Shown piece by piece: positions 46,382 to 55,853 of a stretch of 64,000 bases of DNA (positions are counted from its first letter, which is position 1; every line of letters starts with the position of its first letter). The DNA lies in the NCBI GenBank assembly GCA_002316545.1, contig DCDR01000001.1, positions 249,692-313,691 on the forward strand, read 5' to 3'. The position numbers were made by a program, and so were the translations under genes. The notes beneath the pieces were generated by a model that saw only the letters and a program-made list of their open reading frames with translations, did not search any database and was not told the origin of the DNA. This DNA is from Candidatus Saccharibacteria bacterium UBA1050 (GTDB lineage Bacteria > Patescibacteriota > Saccharimonadia > Saccharimonadales > Saccharimonadaceae).

Positions 46382-49261
46382 TTAGCACACGATACTTACC
46401 AGTTTGCCCGGTACGTAAATCACCTTCTTTGGTGGTGTTTCACCTACGAATTTCTGCACATGTTCGTCCGCTAGCGCGGCGTTTTTTATCTCATCTTCGC
46501 TCGTCGATTTATCTACTTCTAGTTTGGCGCGGAGCTTGCCGTTTACCTGCACGATTATCGTCATAGTGTCAGCTACCAGCAGGCTATCGTCCCAGGTTGG
46601 CCAACCGGCTTTTTCAAGCCAGCTTTCATTGCCAAGCTGCTGCCACAGCTCAGCGCCCATGTGCGGAGCCATTGGAGCGAGCAGTCGTACAAGCGCATCG
46701 ATTGCTTCATCCCATTCATTGCCACCAAACCCTTCGAGCTTCCATTTGTATAGATCGTTGGTAAATTCCATCAGTGCCGCGATAGCCGTGTTGAAACTGA
46801 GGCGATGGTAATCGTCGGTCACTTTTTTGATTGTTCGGTGGGTAGCAGCGCGAATATCAGCGGCGCGCGGAACAGCATCAGATTTTTCGGTTTCCATGTA
46901 CTCTTGGCTAATTGTCCACACTCGGTTCAAGAATCGGTAAACACCGGCGATGCCCTTGCTACTCCAGTTGGCGTTCAACTCTATTGGGCCAAGGAAAAGC
47001 AGGAATACGCGCAGTGCATCCGCGCCATAACCCTGGTCGATTACTTCCAGCGGATCAACTACGTTGCCCTTGCTCTTGCTCATTTTGCTGCCGTCTTCGG
47101 CGTTGATATAGCCGTGGTATACCAGCTTTTTCACTGGTTCATTGAAGCCAGTTAAGCCCATTTCTTTAAATACGTGCGTCCAGAATCGTACGTACAAAAG
47201 GTGTGCCACCGCGTGATCGCCGCCTACGTACATGTCGAGCGGTGCCCAGTAGTTAGCCTTTTCGGCTGCCCATGGCGCTTGGTCATTGCGAGCATCTGTG
47301 TAGCGCATTAGGTACCAGCTACTACACGCGTAGCCGTCCATAGTGTCAGTTTCACGCTGTGCCGGGCCACCACATTGTGGGCAAGTGGTATTTACCCAGT
47401 CGGGTTCGCGAGCCAACACACTTTTGCCATCGCCCTTTGGCGCGTAATCTTTTACCTCTGGCAGTAGCACTGGCAATTGGTCTTCTGGCACCGCTACGGC
47501 ACCGTCCTTTTCACAGTGAACAATAGGAATTGGCGCACCCCAGTAGCGCTGGCGGCTCAGTAGCCAATCGCGCATTTTGTAGGTAGTTTTGGCTTTTCCT
47601 ACGCCCTGGCTTTCAAGCCACGCAACAATTTCTTCACGAGCATCACTACTGCTCATGCCATCAAATTGGCCCGAGTTCACTATGCATCCCTCACCGTGAT
47701 ATAATTCATCGCCTGATTTCGACAGGTATATGTTCCAAGCATCTTTGTGGTGGCTTAGGGTGACGGTTTTTCCCACATCGGATTTATCAACCCAAATTAT
47801 CTCATGCTTACCTTCGTCGGCTTCTGAGTGCTCATTTTGGCTCTCATCTACCTCTACCTCATAAAATGCGCCCCACGTATGCTGATTTTTGCCTTTTTTC
47901 TCGATATAAGCTTTAGCTGAAATGTAAGGTGTTACTTGTTTGATTGACTTAACTAAAGAGTAGCCTGTTTCTTCAAGAAGCTCACGCCGGATTGCTTCTT
48001 CTAGAGTAGAGTCACTACCCTCAACTCCTCCGCCTACAAAATATGTTTCATCATGACTCGTAAGTAAAAGATACTTATCATCCTGATTTCGAACAATCAC
48101 GTCAACTACTTCGCGTTTTAGGTTGTCTGCGTCTTTACGAATTGCTCGGTAACCGTCGGTGATGTCTTCGTGTTGTGCCACAACTTGCGTTACTGGCAAT
48201 TTGTACTTATCAGCAAATGCAAAATCGCGCTCGTCGTGGGCAGGTACAGCCATAATTGCGCCGGTGCCGTAGCCATACAGCACATAATCAGCGACCCAAA
48301 TAGGAACTTGTTTGCCCGAGGCTGGGTTTATGGCATGTGCTCCGGTAAATACGCCGGTTTTTTCTTTGCCTTCGCTCATTCGCTCTATTTCCGAACGTTT
48401 CACGGCTTCAGAAACGTAGCTTTCTACTGCAGCTTTGGCGTCATCGGTGGTAATTTGTTTTACAATCGGGTGCTCTGGCGCCACAACCATAAAGGTTGCA
48501 CCAAAAATCGTGTCGGGGCGAGTGGTAAATACTTTTAGCAGGTCATCGTGGCCGGCGATTGTAAAGTCAATCTCGGCACCTTCACTTTTACCTATCCAGT
48601 TTTCTTGAGCAGTTTTAATCTTGCTAGGCCAATCGAGTGCAGGGAGTTCTTCTAGTAATGCGTCGGCATAATCAGTGATTTTCAGGAACCACTGCTTCAT
48701 TGATTTCTTTTCGACTTCGTTTTCACAGCGCCAACATCGGCCGTTTATTACCTGCTCGTTGGCAAGCACGGTTTTATCTACCGGGCACCACCACTGCATA
48801 CTTTCTTTTTGGTAGGCTAGGCCACGCTTAAAAAATTCGGCAAAAATCCACTGTGTCCAGCGGTAATATTCTGGGTCAGAGGTATTGAGTTCGCGCGACC
48901 AATCTAATGATGCGCCCATGCGGTTGAGCTGATTTTTGAAGTTGGCAATATTTACTTTGGTTACTTCAGCTGGTGCGGTACCGGTTTTAATAGCGTAATT
49001 TTCAGCTGGCAAGCCAAATGCGTCCCAGCCCATAGGGTTTAGAACATTGTGGCCGTGTTGGCGGTGAAAGCGCGCCATACTGTCGACAATGGCGTGCTCA
49101 AAGGCGTGCCCAGTGTGCATACCAGCGCCACTTGGGTATGGGAACATACAAGAAATATAAAATTTCTGCGCATCGGAATCTTCCGACACCTCATAGCGAC
49201 GCTCTTTCGCCCAACGCTCTTGCCACGTCGGTTCAATAGCCGATGGATTGTACCTTTGCAT
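46382..49261 (-). CDS. leuS: Leucyl-tRNA synthetase with an inserted NUDIX domain
   Basis: 959 residues against about 810-860 in most bacteria. Class I synthetase: HIGH-type HTGHA (49-53), CP1 editing domain (TTRPDTIFGAT, 246-256) and KMSKS (726-730). Between the end of the editing domain (AHDERDFAFA) and the catalytic restart (YHGEGCIVNSGQFDG) an extra ~155 residues (about 365-520) carry a NUDIX fold: GGGVEGS (409-415), then RRELLEETGY (425-434), with the catalytic Glu residues in place. It charges tRNA-Leu; the NUDIX part might hydrolyse misactivated or damaged nucleotides, which is inference. The extended -10 TGCTATACT ends ten bases before the ATG: leaderless. Confidence 0.94.
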   Translation of the reverse strand: MQRYNPSAIEPTWQERWAKERRYEVSEDSDAQKFYISCMFPYPSGAGMHTGHAFEHAIVDSMARFHRQHGHNVLNPMGWDAFGLPAENYAIKTGTAPAEVTKVNIANFKNQLNRMGASLDWSRELNTSDPEYYRWTQWIFAEFFKRGLAYQKESMQWWCPVDKTVLANEQVINGRCWRCENEVEKKSMKQWFLKITDYADALLEELPALDWPSKIKTAQENWIGKSEGAEIDFTIAGHDDLLKVFTTRPDTIFGATFMVVAPEHPIVKQITTDDAKAAVESYVSEAVKRSEIERMSEGKEKTGVFTGAHAINPASGKQVPIWVADYVLYGYGTGAIMAVPAHDERDFAFADKYKLPVTQVVAQHEDITDGYRAIRKDADNLKREVVDVIVRNQDDKYLLLTSHDETYFVGGGVEGSDSTLEEAIRRELLEETGYSLVKSIKQVTPYISAKAYIEKKGKNQHTWGAFYEVEVDESQNEHSEADEGKHEIIWVDKSDVGKTVTLSHHKDAWNIYLSKSGDELYHGEGCIVNSGQFDGMSSSDAREEIVAWLESQGVGKAKTTYKMRDWLLSRQRYWGAPIPIVHCEKDGAVAVPEDQLPVLLPEVKDYAPKGDGKSVLAREPDWVNTTCPQCGGPAQRETDTMDGYACSSWYLMRYTDARNDQAPWAAEKANYWAPLDMYVGGDHAVAHLLYVRFWTHVFKEMGLTGFNEPVKKLVYHGYINAEDGSKMSKSKGNVVDPLEVIDQGYGADALRVFLLFLGPIELNANWSSKGIAGVYRFLNRVWTISQEYMETEKSDAVPRAADIRAATHRTIKKVTDDYHRLSFNTAIAALMEFTNDLYKWKLEGFGGNEWDEAIDALVRLLAPMAPHMGAELWQQLGNESWLEKAGWPTWDDSLLVADTMTIIVQVNGKLRAKLEVDKSTSEDEIKNAALADEHVQKFVGETPPKKVIYVPGKLVSIVC

Positions 49262-49294
49262 AACTATAGGTAGTATAGCAGATTATTACAGAGG

Positions 49295-50581
49295 TTAGCT
49301 GTTGAAGCTTTCAAAAAATTCTTGCTTGGTTTGTTGCCACTTCGGGCTTTGGCGTACGAGGTCATGATCTTCATGCGTTTCATGCAATACAATCTTCAGC
49401 GCTTCCTCTAGATATATTCCGCTTTGAGAGCCCTTGGCGAGCACTATGGCGTGCGGCTCTAATACGCCCGCTACAAACTCACCTGCTTCAATCGCATTGG
49501 CACAAACTTTTACTTGGCAGCCACGAGATTTCGCAATCGGCGCAATGTGTTTGTTGGCTTGCTCACCCACTGTTACTACCCACGAAAGCTGCGCTGGGTC
49601 GCATAATTTTCCTAGTGCCTCGTGTTCGGCTGCCGAGCTATCGCCAAGCTCGTTCATGTCACCTAAAATAGCGATTTTTTGCGGACCTTGCAGTGCGTAA
49701 AGCGCCTGCAATGCCGCGCTGGCTGAAGCTGGGCTGGAGTTATAGGTATCATCAATCAATATCGAATCTTTTAACCCGCGCAGCACATTCATTCGCCCGT
49801 TCACCGGCTCTACATCTTCCACACCGTCGGCAAGTGCTTTGCCACTCATGCCAAGTTTTAATGCTACAGTTATTGCTGCGGTAACTGGGCGCAAACTATG
49901 CTCGCCTAGTACACGAACATTTACTGGCAATGGCTCTTGAAGCTCTGGCGCGATTACACGGCCGTCGTAGCCGTGAGCTATGTCAAAATTGTCTATTTCT
50001 ATGCGATATTCAGCCGCGCTTGTACTGCCATACGTGTCGATAGCTGCATTTTCCATGTACGTCGCAAAACGGCCATCTACATCGTCACGGTTGATAATGG
50101 CGAGCTTGCTACCATTGGCCAGCGCCAGCTCTTCTTTGGCTACCGTTTCAATGTCGTGGAAAAATTCCATGTGTTCAGGCGTTACACCTGTTACTACGCC
50201 GATGTCTGGCTGCAAGTAGCTCATAAAATGCGCAATTTCGTCTGGGTGGTCGGTGCCAAGCTCTTGCACTATTACATCTACGTCGGTCGGCTGCTTCACG
50301 CGCTTTCGTGCTGCCCAAAATACGCTTATCCATGCCGGAATACTATGCACATTTTCGGGGTATTCTATGCCCAGCATGGCTAGTGGCGCGCTCATATGCG
50401 TGTTGTGGTTGGTGTCTTCCATACGCACACGAAATTGGCGAGCCAGCACTGTAGCTATAGCTACTTTTGTGCTGGTTTTACCCACGCTACCAGCAACCGC
50501 GACTAGTTTTACCTCTGGGTGAGCTTTAAAATACTGCCGCACATAGTGTTCTAGTCGTTTTTGTATAAAATCTTTAAGCAT
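49295..50581 (-). CDS. MurF-like Mur ligase
   Basis: 428 residues. Mur ligase P-loop GSVGKTST (32-39), HxEH-type TPEHMEFF segment, and IDDTYNSSPAS typical of MurF, which adds D-Ala-D-Ala to the UDP-MurNAc tripeptide. The N-terminal UDP-sugar-binding domain of canonical MurF (about 80-100 residues before the P-loop) is missing, so it may be a MurF of reduced form or a ligase for another substrate. TGATATCAT ends 11 bases before the ATG. Confidence 0.82.
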   Translation of the reverse strand: MLKDFIQKRLEHYVRQYFKAHPEVKLVAVAGSVGKTSTKVAIATVLARQFRVRMEDTNHNTHMSAPLAMLGIEYPENVHSIPAWISVFWAARKRVKQPTDVDVIVQELGTDHPDEIAHFMSYLQPDIGVVTGVTPEHMEFFHDIETVAKEELALANGSKLAIINRDDVDGRFATYMENAAIDTYGSTSAAEYRIEIDNFDIAHGYDGRVIAPELQEPLPVNVRVLGEHSLRPVTAAITVALKLGMSGKALADGVEDVEPVNGRMNVLRGLKDSILIDDTYNSSPASASAALQALYALQGPQKIAILGDMNELGDSSAAEHEALGKLCDPAQLSWVVTVGEQANKHIAPIAKSRGCQVKVCANAIEAGEFVAGVLEPHAIVLAKGSQSGIYLEEALKIVLHETHEDHDLVRQSPKWQQTKQEFFESFNS

Positions 50582-50643
50582 AGTCTCTATTTATGATATC
50601 ACTATCGATAGCTTGCTACTTGGTCACAATGAGTAGCTGGTAC

Positions 50644-50672
50644 TTGACTTCTCTCTTCTAATATTGTAGTAT
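50644..50672 (+). promoter_or_regulatory. Promoter of the AlaRS-like/radical SAM cluster
   Basis: TTGACT (50644-50649), 17-base spacer, TAGTAT (50667-50672). Confidence 0.7.
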
Positions 50673-50702
50673 CATTTAATAACTAAATGGTGAAGCAAGT
50701 TT

Positions 50703-51995
50703 ATGGCTGAACGTAGTAATTCAGATGTATATAAAACTACCGATGAAGTACAAGAAACCTTTCTTGATTTCTTCATGTCGAAAGGCTACACCCACCACCC
50801 CGATAGCGGTATTATTCCTCAAAACGACCCTACATTGCTACTCATAAACTCTGGTATGGCGCCAATGAAGCCTTTCTTTACCGGTGAGGCAACTCCCCCA
50901 GCCGAACAACTAACAAACGTACAAAATTGTATTCGTACCGGTGACCTAGATGATGTTGGCGATTCGCACCACGGCACAAGCTTCAATATGATGGGGTCTT
51001 GGCAATTTGGAGGTGCATTCAGCAAAGAGCGGGCTACCGAATTAGCGTACGAGCTAATTACAAACGGTTTTGGACTCGACCCCGATAAGTTGTCTGCCTC
51101 TGTATTGGACGATAGTGCCGAGGGAATTCCAGCCGACGAAGAGTCAATCAAGGCTTGGCAGCGTTTAATGCCTGCCGATAGAATTGTACCTCTGCCTGCT
51201 GCTGATAACTTATGGGGACCGGCTGGCACAAGTGGTCCGTGTGGACCCTGCACAGAGGTCTTCTTTGACCGTGGCCCTGAATATGCCGATGCCGACGACG
51301 TGAACGAGCGACTTCGCAGTGGCCAGCATATCGAAATATGGAATGCTGGCGTATTTATGGAATATCTGAAGGATGAAGATGGCACTATTTCTCAGCTTGC
51401 ATCACCAAGTGTCGACGGTGGCGCTGGACTCGAACGTTTTGCCATGGTGCTACAAGGCGCACCAAGTATTCACGAGATCGATCGCTGGAAGCCTGCCTAC
51501 GACCAAATTTTTTCCGACGTTAACGATGTTCGCGCCGCTCGAATCGTGACCGATCACTTGCGTACATCAGAAATCTTACTTCAATCTGGCGTTATGCCCG
51601 GGAATCGGCTTGCCCCGTATGTACTGCGACGTCTAATTCGCCGAACTGCTTCAGTAGTAGCAAATTCTGGCACCGATCTATCTTCGATTGGCGAATATCA
51701 AGACACTATTCAAGGGCAACTTCCTGTAGTACCTGGCACCATGCGCTCTGAGGCAGAAACGAAAGAAGCCCTTCGCGCTGAATTAGCTATATTCTCGAAA
51801 GTACTTGCCAGAGCTGATAAGTTGCTTATTCCTTTCGTAAATCGTGGTGAAATTTCAGGTGGTGATGTACAACAGCTACACTCTACACATGGAATTCCTG
51901 CAGACCTAGTACGCGCTGTATGTGAACGTAACGGCATGGTATTCCCTGAAGAAGAGTACGAAGCGGCTCGCCAAGCACACGCCGCGAAGTCATAA
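50703..51995 (+). CDS. Alanyl-tRNA synthetase-like protein without editing and C-Ala domains
   Basis: 430 residues, the catalytic plus tRNA-recognition part of AlaRS only. Motifs: NCIRTGDLDDVG (motif 2), GTSGPCGPCTEVFFDRG, EIWNAGVFMEY and SVDGGAGLERF (motif 3), then RIVTDHLR and YVLRRLIRR from the tRNA-binding region, ending at GIPADLVRAVCERNG. The editing domain, HxxxH zinc site and C-Ala dimer part are absent. It could be the cell's minimal AlaRS or a paralogue that activates alanine for another acceptor. First gene of a plus-strand run with AKR and radical SAM genes, which argues for a special role. No clear Shine-Dalgarno. Confidence 0.85.
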   Translation: MAERSNSDVYKTTDEVQETFLDFFMSKGYTHHPDSGIIPQNDPTLLLINSGMAPMKPFFTGEATPPAEQLTNVQNCIRTGDLDDVGDSHHGTSFNMMGSWQFGGAFSKERATELAYELITNGFGLDPDKLSASVLDDSAEGIPADEESIKAWQRLMPADRIVPLPAADNLWGPAGTSGPCGPCTEVFFDRGPEYADADDVNERLRSGQHIEIWNAGVFMEYLKDEDGTISQLASPSVDGGAGLERFAMVLQGAPSIHEIDRWKPAYDQIFSDVNDVRAARIVTDHLRTSEILLQSGVMPGNRLAPYVLRRLIRRTASVVANSGTDLSSIGEYQDTIQGQLPVVPGTMRSEAETKEALRAELAIFSKVLARADKLLIPFVNRGEISGGDVQQLHSTHGIPADLVRAVCERNGMVFPEEEYEAARQAHAAKS

Positions 51996-52006
51996 ACTGG
52001 AGTGAT

Positions 52007-52699
52007 ATGAAACTAGCGGATCGTATATGTATGGGAACGTGGCAGTTCGAATCATTGAGCAACACACAAGCTCAAGAGCTTATTGCGACTGCGAAGCAAG
52101 CTGGTATCCATCAATTTGATACAGCTCATGTGTACGCAGGCGGTAGAGCCGAGCAGTTGCTTGGTGACGAACTTGATGCTGATGATACGGTTATTACTAA
52201 ACTCCCCGCCATAGACAAGCGCGCAGCCAGGTTTCAAGATGCCTACCCAGGCCGGGATGAAGCACTTGAGACGTTAGCGCTGTCGGTTCGTCGGCTTCGC
52301 ATTCCACCAAGTATTTTGCTACTCCACAACTGGTCAACGCAGTGGGAAAATCAATCCTCTTCTCGCCTGGGTGAACTAAAAGAACTCTGTATTGATCTTG
52401 GCATTCAGCAGTTTGGCGTATCACTCCCAAACGGATATGATGGAGAGCTTGAGACAACCGAAGAGTATGGCGTGTTTGACTGCGTAGAAGCACCCTTTAA
52501 CGATTCGTCGACCGAAATCACAATGCCGCGACTCACTGCAATGGCCGATGAAAAAGTGGTATATGTTCGTAGTTTATTCAAGCATGGCGCAGACGCAACC
52601 AACATCGCACAGCGCATTCATGCATTTGACGATACACCCTTAAAGCTCGTAATCGGAGCGACTCAACCTAAGCAAATAACAGATTGGATGAACGTATGA
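52007..52699 (+). CDS. Aldo/keto reductase-like protein
   Basis: 230 residues, shorter than usual AKRs (about 280-320). Shows the TIM-barrel AKR motifs GTWQFE, FDTAHVYAGGRAEQLLG (Asp and Tyr of the tetrad), VITKL (Lys) and LLLHNW (His). NADPH-dependent carbonyl reduction is the family reaction. It follows the AlaRS-like gene by 11 bases and overlaps the radical SAM start (ATGA). Confidence 0.85.
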   Translation: MKLADRICMGTWQFESLSNTQAQELIATAKQAGIHQFDTAHVYAGGRAEQLLGDELDADDTVITKLPAIDKRAARFQDAYPGRDEALETLALSVRRLRIPPSILLLHNWSTQWENQSSSRLGELKELCIDLGIQQFGVSLPNGYDGELETTEEYGVFDCVEAPFNDSSTEITMPRLTAMADEKVVYVRSLFKHGADATNIAQRIHAFDDTPLKLVIGATQPKQITDWMNV

Positions 52700-53913
52700 G
52701 TGAGATGCCACACGCAGAAAGGGCAAATACAGAAGTATTCGTAACAATCGAAGGCCCACGAACCGGTAAGCAGTTTGAAATGCGCACGTCTACCTATGGC
52801 GTGTTAGACCCCGATCCCGAAAGCCCCCTATCATGTGTGAGTGTGGCCAACTCTTCACTCAGTATTGATATTTGGAAAGGCTGTGCCTGGCAATGTAGTT
52901 ATTGTCACGTGCAGGGTGGTCTGCAAGATCTCGACCAAGACACTCTCACCATGCCAAACCGTCCTATGAAACGGTCACCTTTCGAAATAAACGACATAAT
53001 TGATGCACTAGAAAACCACCCATTCTTTGAACCTGATGTGTCGGTAATTAGTATTGGTACAGCAAGTACCGAACCATTCGCGCGTGGCCCAGTTTCAGAA
53101 TCAACCTTTGAGATTATGGAACACTTCAAAGACAAGGGCTATAAAAACCCGTTCTGGATTGTTACCAAAGCTGGCTTTCCTGCAGAGTACGAAGAAAGGC
53201 TTGCTGAAATTACTGCTCATGGCAGCCAAGTGATGGTTTCTGTCTGTTGGGCAAACAACCCAAAGCATATCGAACCGGTACAAACAAACCGTTTTCGCAA
53301 TATCGACGCTATGAAACGAGCCGGCGCAACTGTTGGCTGGTATTTGCGTCCGCTTGCCGAAGGCTGGAGTACTGAGCCGGAACACCTAACAGAGACTTTC
53401 CGTTTAGCAGCAGAAAACGGAGCGGGCTTAGATATGATTGTGCCGGGAGGCTTACGCTGGACCGAAGGCATCGAATACGGTGTTGAGGAAATCCGCGGCC
53501 TTGAAATGCCCGACATTCCGCACGACGACAACGTAAAAGAATTGTCTGACGAAACGTGGGAACTCATTGATAAGCTGTGTGCCGAATACTTCCCCGATGT
53601 TCCTGTGCTTCGAAAATCATCATGCAGCCTCAGCAATATGCTTAAACTACCCAATCACAATTTGGTACAACGAAAAAATGTTGATATGTGTCAAGCGTCG
53701 GCTTGCCCTGCCTCGCAACGTGAGATATGCGCTGGTCACGAGTTGCCAACCGTAGAAGTGTTGCAAGGTCGCCTTGCTCAGGTTGGTCTGGGCCACATTA
53801 CGGTTGAACATATCGACCCCGAAACTGGCAACGTGCAAACCCAACCTCCGCTCGATACAATGACATTTGCCTTGCAGCATATTACCGAGATTCAAACAGC
53901 AAGGAACAGTTAA
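52696..53913 (+). CDS. Radical SAM enzyme with C-terminal Cys cluster
   Basis: 405 residues. CAWQCSYC (63-70) is the CxxxCxxC motif for the [4Fe-4S] cluster that cleaves SAM; GTASTEP and WYLRPLAEGW follow as barrel motifs. The C-terminal region has four more Cys (KSSC, DMC, SAC, EIC, about residues 305-350), enough for an auxiliary cluster as in SPASM-type enzymes. The closest general type is the SPL/Elp3-like group. The substrate is unknown; AKR and AlaRS-like genes share the operon. ATG at 52696 overlaps the upstream stop. Confidence 0.85.
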   Translation: MSEMPHAERANTEVFVTIEGPRTGKQFEMRTSTYGVLDPDPESPLSCVSVANSSLSIDIWKGCAWQCSYCHVQGGLQDLDQDTLTMPNRPMKRSPFEINDIIDALENHPFFEPDVSVISIGTASTEPFARGPVSESTFEIMEHFKDKGYKNPFWIVTKAGFPAEYEERLAEITAHGSQVMVSVCWANNPKHIEPVQTNRFRNIDAMKRAGATVGWYLRPLAEGWSTEPEHLTETFRLAAENGAGLDMIVPGGLRWTEGIEYGVEEIRGLEMPDIPHDDNVKELSDETWELIDKLCAEYFPDVPVLRKSSCSLSNMLKLPNHNLVQRKNVDMCQASACPASQREICAGHELPTVEVLQGRLAQVGLGHITVEHIDPETGNVQTQPPLDTMTFALQHITEIQTARNS

Positions 53914-53916
53914 GTC

Positions 53917-54639
53917 GTGTCTTCTTTGCAGCGGATTGAACTCATACACGATATCGCTCAAGCTCATCCAGGTGCCGGCGTACTTTCAACCGGCCACGAA
54001 CCAGATTCTTACACAGATTTTTTAGTTGTTGATCAAGTCGCACGTGAAGATTTTTTCGACGAATTGCGACGTGACCTACAGCGTAATGATATAGAGCCAA
54101 CCGCGATTGTCGAGAGTGACGATGCACTGATGATACCCACTCAGGGGATAGGTATAGCGTATCAAGATGCAGATTCTTTCTACGCGAAAGTAGCCGCTAT
54201 TCATGACGGCGCCGATGTTGACCCAATTGTTAAGCCTTGGTCGGTTGGACCGTGGTTGCCTGAGTCATTTGCGGGCGATCTAGCTCGATCTCTCGTTATA
54301 AAAACTGGTGAGGTTGATGTCGATTCATATGTACAGCTATTTCATACCTACCCCACTGGCTTGCGAGCAAGTTTACTTTCTACCACCGCTCAAGAAATTA
54401 CTAGCAAATCTGACCGGCTAAAGCTTGTCGGCGAAGGCCTTCAATCGCATTTTTTGATGAGTGACGTGTGTCTTGCTGGCATCCGGTATGCGCATGCGTT
54501 TGACGAAGTATATTTTGGCGGCCTTCGCTATGTTCGCGCAACCATGGACGAACTTTCAGAGCAAGATAGTCGTATTGTACGAGCGCTAGCCACCAGCGCA
54601 ACAAACTACGCTATGGCAGCCGAACTACTTTCTAACTAG
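53917..54639 (+). CDS. Unknown protein of the AlaRS-like/radical SAM cluster
   Basis: 240 residues, not recognised. The N-terminal STGHEPDSYTDFLVV resembles the GS...DxDhhV signature of small nucleotidyltransferases, but the match is weak. The second half is helical (FGGLRYVRATMDELSEQD). GTG start, three bases after the radical SAM stop, AAGGA further upstream. Its 3' end overlaps the convergent gene by four bases. Confidence 0.6.
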   Translation: MSSLQRIELIHDIAQAHPGAGVLSTGHEPDSYTDFLVVDQVAREDFFDELRRDLQRNDIEPTAIVESDDALMIPTQGIGIAYQDADSFYAKVAAIHDGADVDPIVKPWSVGPWLPESFAGDLARSLVIKTGEVDVDSYVQLFHTYPTGLRASLLSTTAQEITSKSDRLKLVGEGLQSHFLMSDVCLAGIRYAHAFDEVYFGGLRYVRATMDELSEQDSRIVRALATSATNYAMAAELLSN

Positions 54640-55784
54640 TTGGCTGTCGACTGTCGTATCGTATCCACAATAGTGCTATCAAGGCCGAATGTGTCCTTTA
54701 AATACGCGTAACCAGTCTCATCAATCACGTCGCCATGACGAGCCAAATACGTTGTTACGTGGCGCGAACCTCTAGCAATGAGATTCGCTATGCGGGCGCG
54801 TTCTAGCTCTAGCATGTCAATTGCGTCAATGGCTACCGAGCTAAAGCCGTGAGCCGATACAACATCGCGTACGACCTGTGCCAGGTCTGCACCCGGATAT
54901 TCCATCTCGCAGCGAATTAGTTCTGTATATAGTTTTCGTGCTACATAGGCGTCTTTTTTCGCGCCTGGCTGTACGCCCGATTCTTGCAGCGTGCATACTG
55001 CACGGGTTAGGTCGGCTATTCTGTTTGCAACAGTGTCTGGAAGTTCTTGCAACGATTGCTTAGACTGTACCCACGCATCCGCTTCAAAGTTAGTTGCTGC
55101 GCCATCTACGGCCGCCACTAGCCTGTCTACACTCGCACCCGAATCAAAAGCCACAGCCTCTAGCGGCACTCGGCTTTGGTCTATACCTTCATACAGTGTA
55201 AATACTATATTCCACATTTCGGTTGGGGCTCCGTCAACATATCGACCAAGCTCAACTCTATATCCACTTCGACGCCGTTGGTTGCATACATGCACGTTCG
55301 CAGTATCTACCAGCACTTCCATGCCTGTAGATTCGAGCAAATATCTTGACTCAACATCGTCGGGATGGCATCGTGCAAATACGTTTTCAATGCCTAGTTG
55401 CTGCAGTATTTCTATAGCAGGCAATATAGCCAAGTGTCGTGCCTCTGCGCCGTCTGCTTCATAAAAGCTGAAATGGCCAAGCATATCAAACGACACGTGG
55501 TGTCGGCCAGACACGCCGATTTTATCTAAGCCATCGGTTCGTATACAGCGCTGCAGCGAAGCTTGGCGCGGATATTCTGGCGCAGCTTCATCGCCTGCCA
55601 ATACATCTTCGTAAATTACGCCACCCGAAATCATAAAGAGCAAATCGTGATTCGTAGTTTTTACGTCTGTATTTGTTTCAAACATGTAGCCGTAGGCCTG
55701 CAGCACATCAGAGCTAATGGCAAGTACTCGCTCTCGAGTATCGCGCATGTCCTCGTAGCTATAGTTCTCGCCAGGTGTACTCAT
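54636..55784 (-). CDS. Divergent AlaRS-like protein
   Basis: 382 residues. The order of AlaRS core motifs is still visible: LQRCIRTDGLDKIG (motif 2 region), SFDMLGHFSFYE, EMWNIVFTLYEG and DSGASVDRLVAA (motif 3 region), but the GPCGPC loop is replaced by VHVCNQRRRSGY. The C-terminal half has lost the clear tRNA-recognition motifs. It may use the adenylation fold without charging tRNA, or bind alanine or an adenylate from its partner. Convergent with the plus-strand cluster, TGATATAAT promoter 14 bases before the ATG. Confidence 0.75.
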   Translation of the reverse strand: MSTPGENYSYEDMRDTRERVLAISSDVLQAYGYMFETNTDVKTTNHDLLFMISGGVIYEDVLAGDEAAPEYPRQASLQRCIRTDGLDKIGVSGRHHVSFDMLGHFSFYEADGAEARHLAILPAIEILQQLGIENVFARCHPDDVESRYLLESTGMEVLVDTANVHVCNQRRRSGYRVELGRYVDGAPTEMWNIVFTLYEGIDQSRVPLEAVAFDSGASVDRLVAAVDGAATNFEADAWVQSKQSLQELPDTVANRIADLTRAVCTLQESGVQPGAKKDAYVARKLYTELIRCEMEYPGADLAQVVRDVVSAHGFSSVAIDAIDMLELERARIANLIARGSRHVTTYLARHGDVIDETGYAYLKDTFGLDSTIVDTIRQSTAN

Positions 55785-55853
55785 ACGATATTTATTCTAT
55801 TATATCACTTTTGCTAAATATTTACAAGTTTCTCCCTTGGCGGAAGTTGTTTG

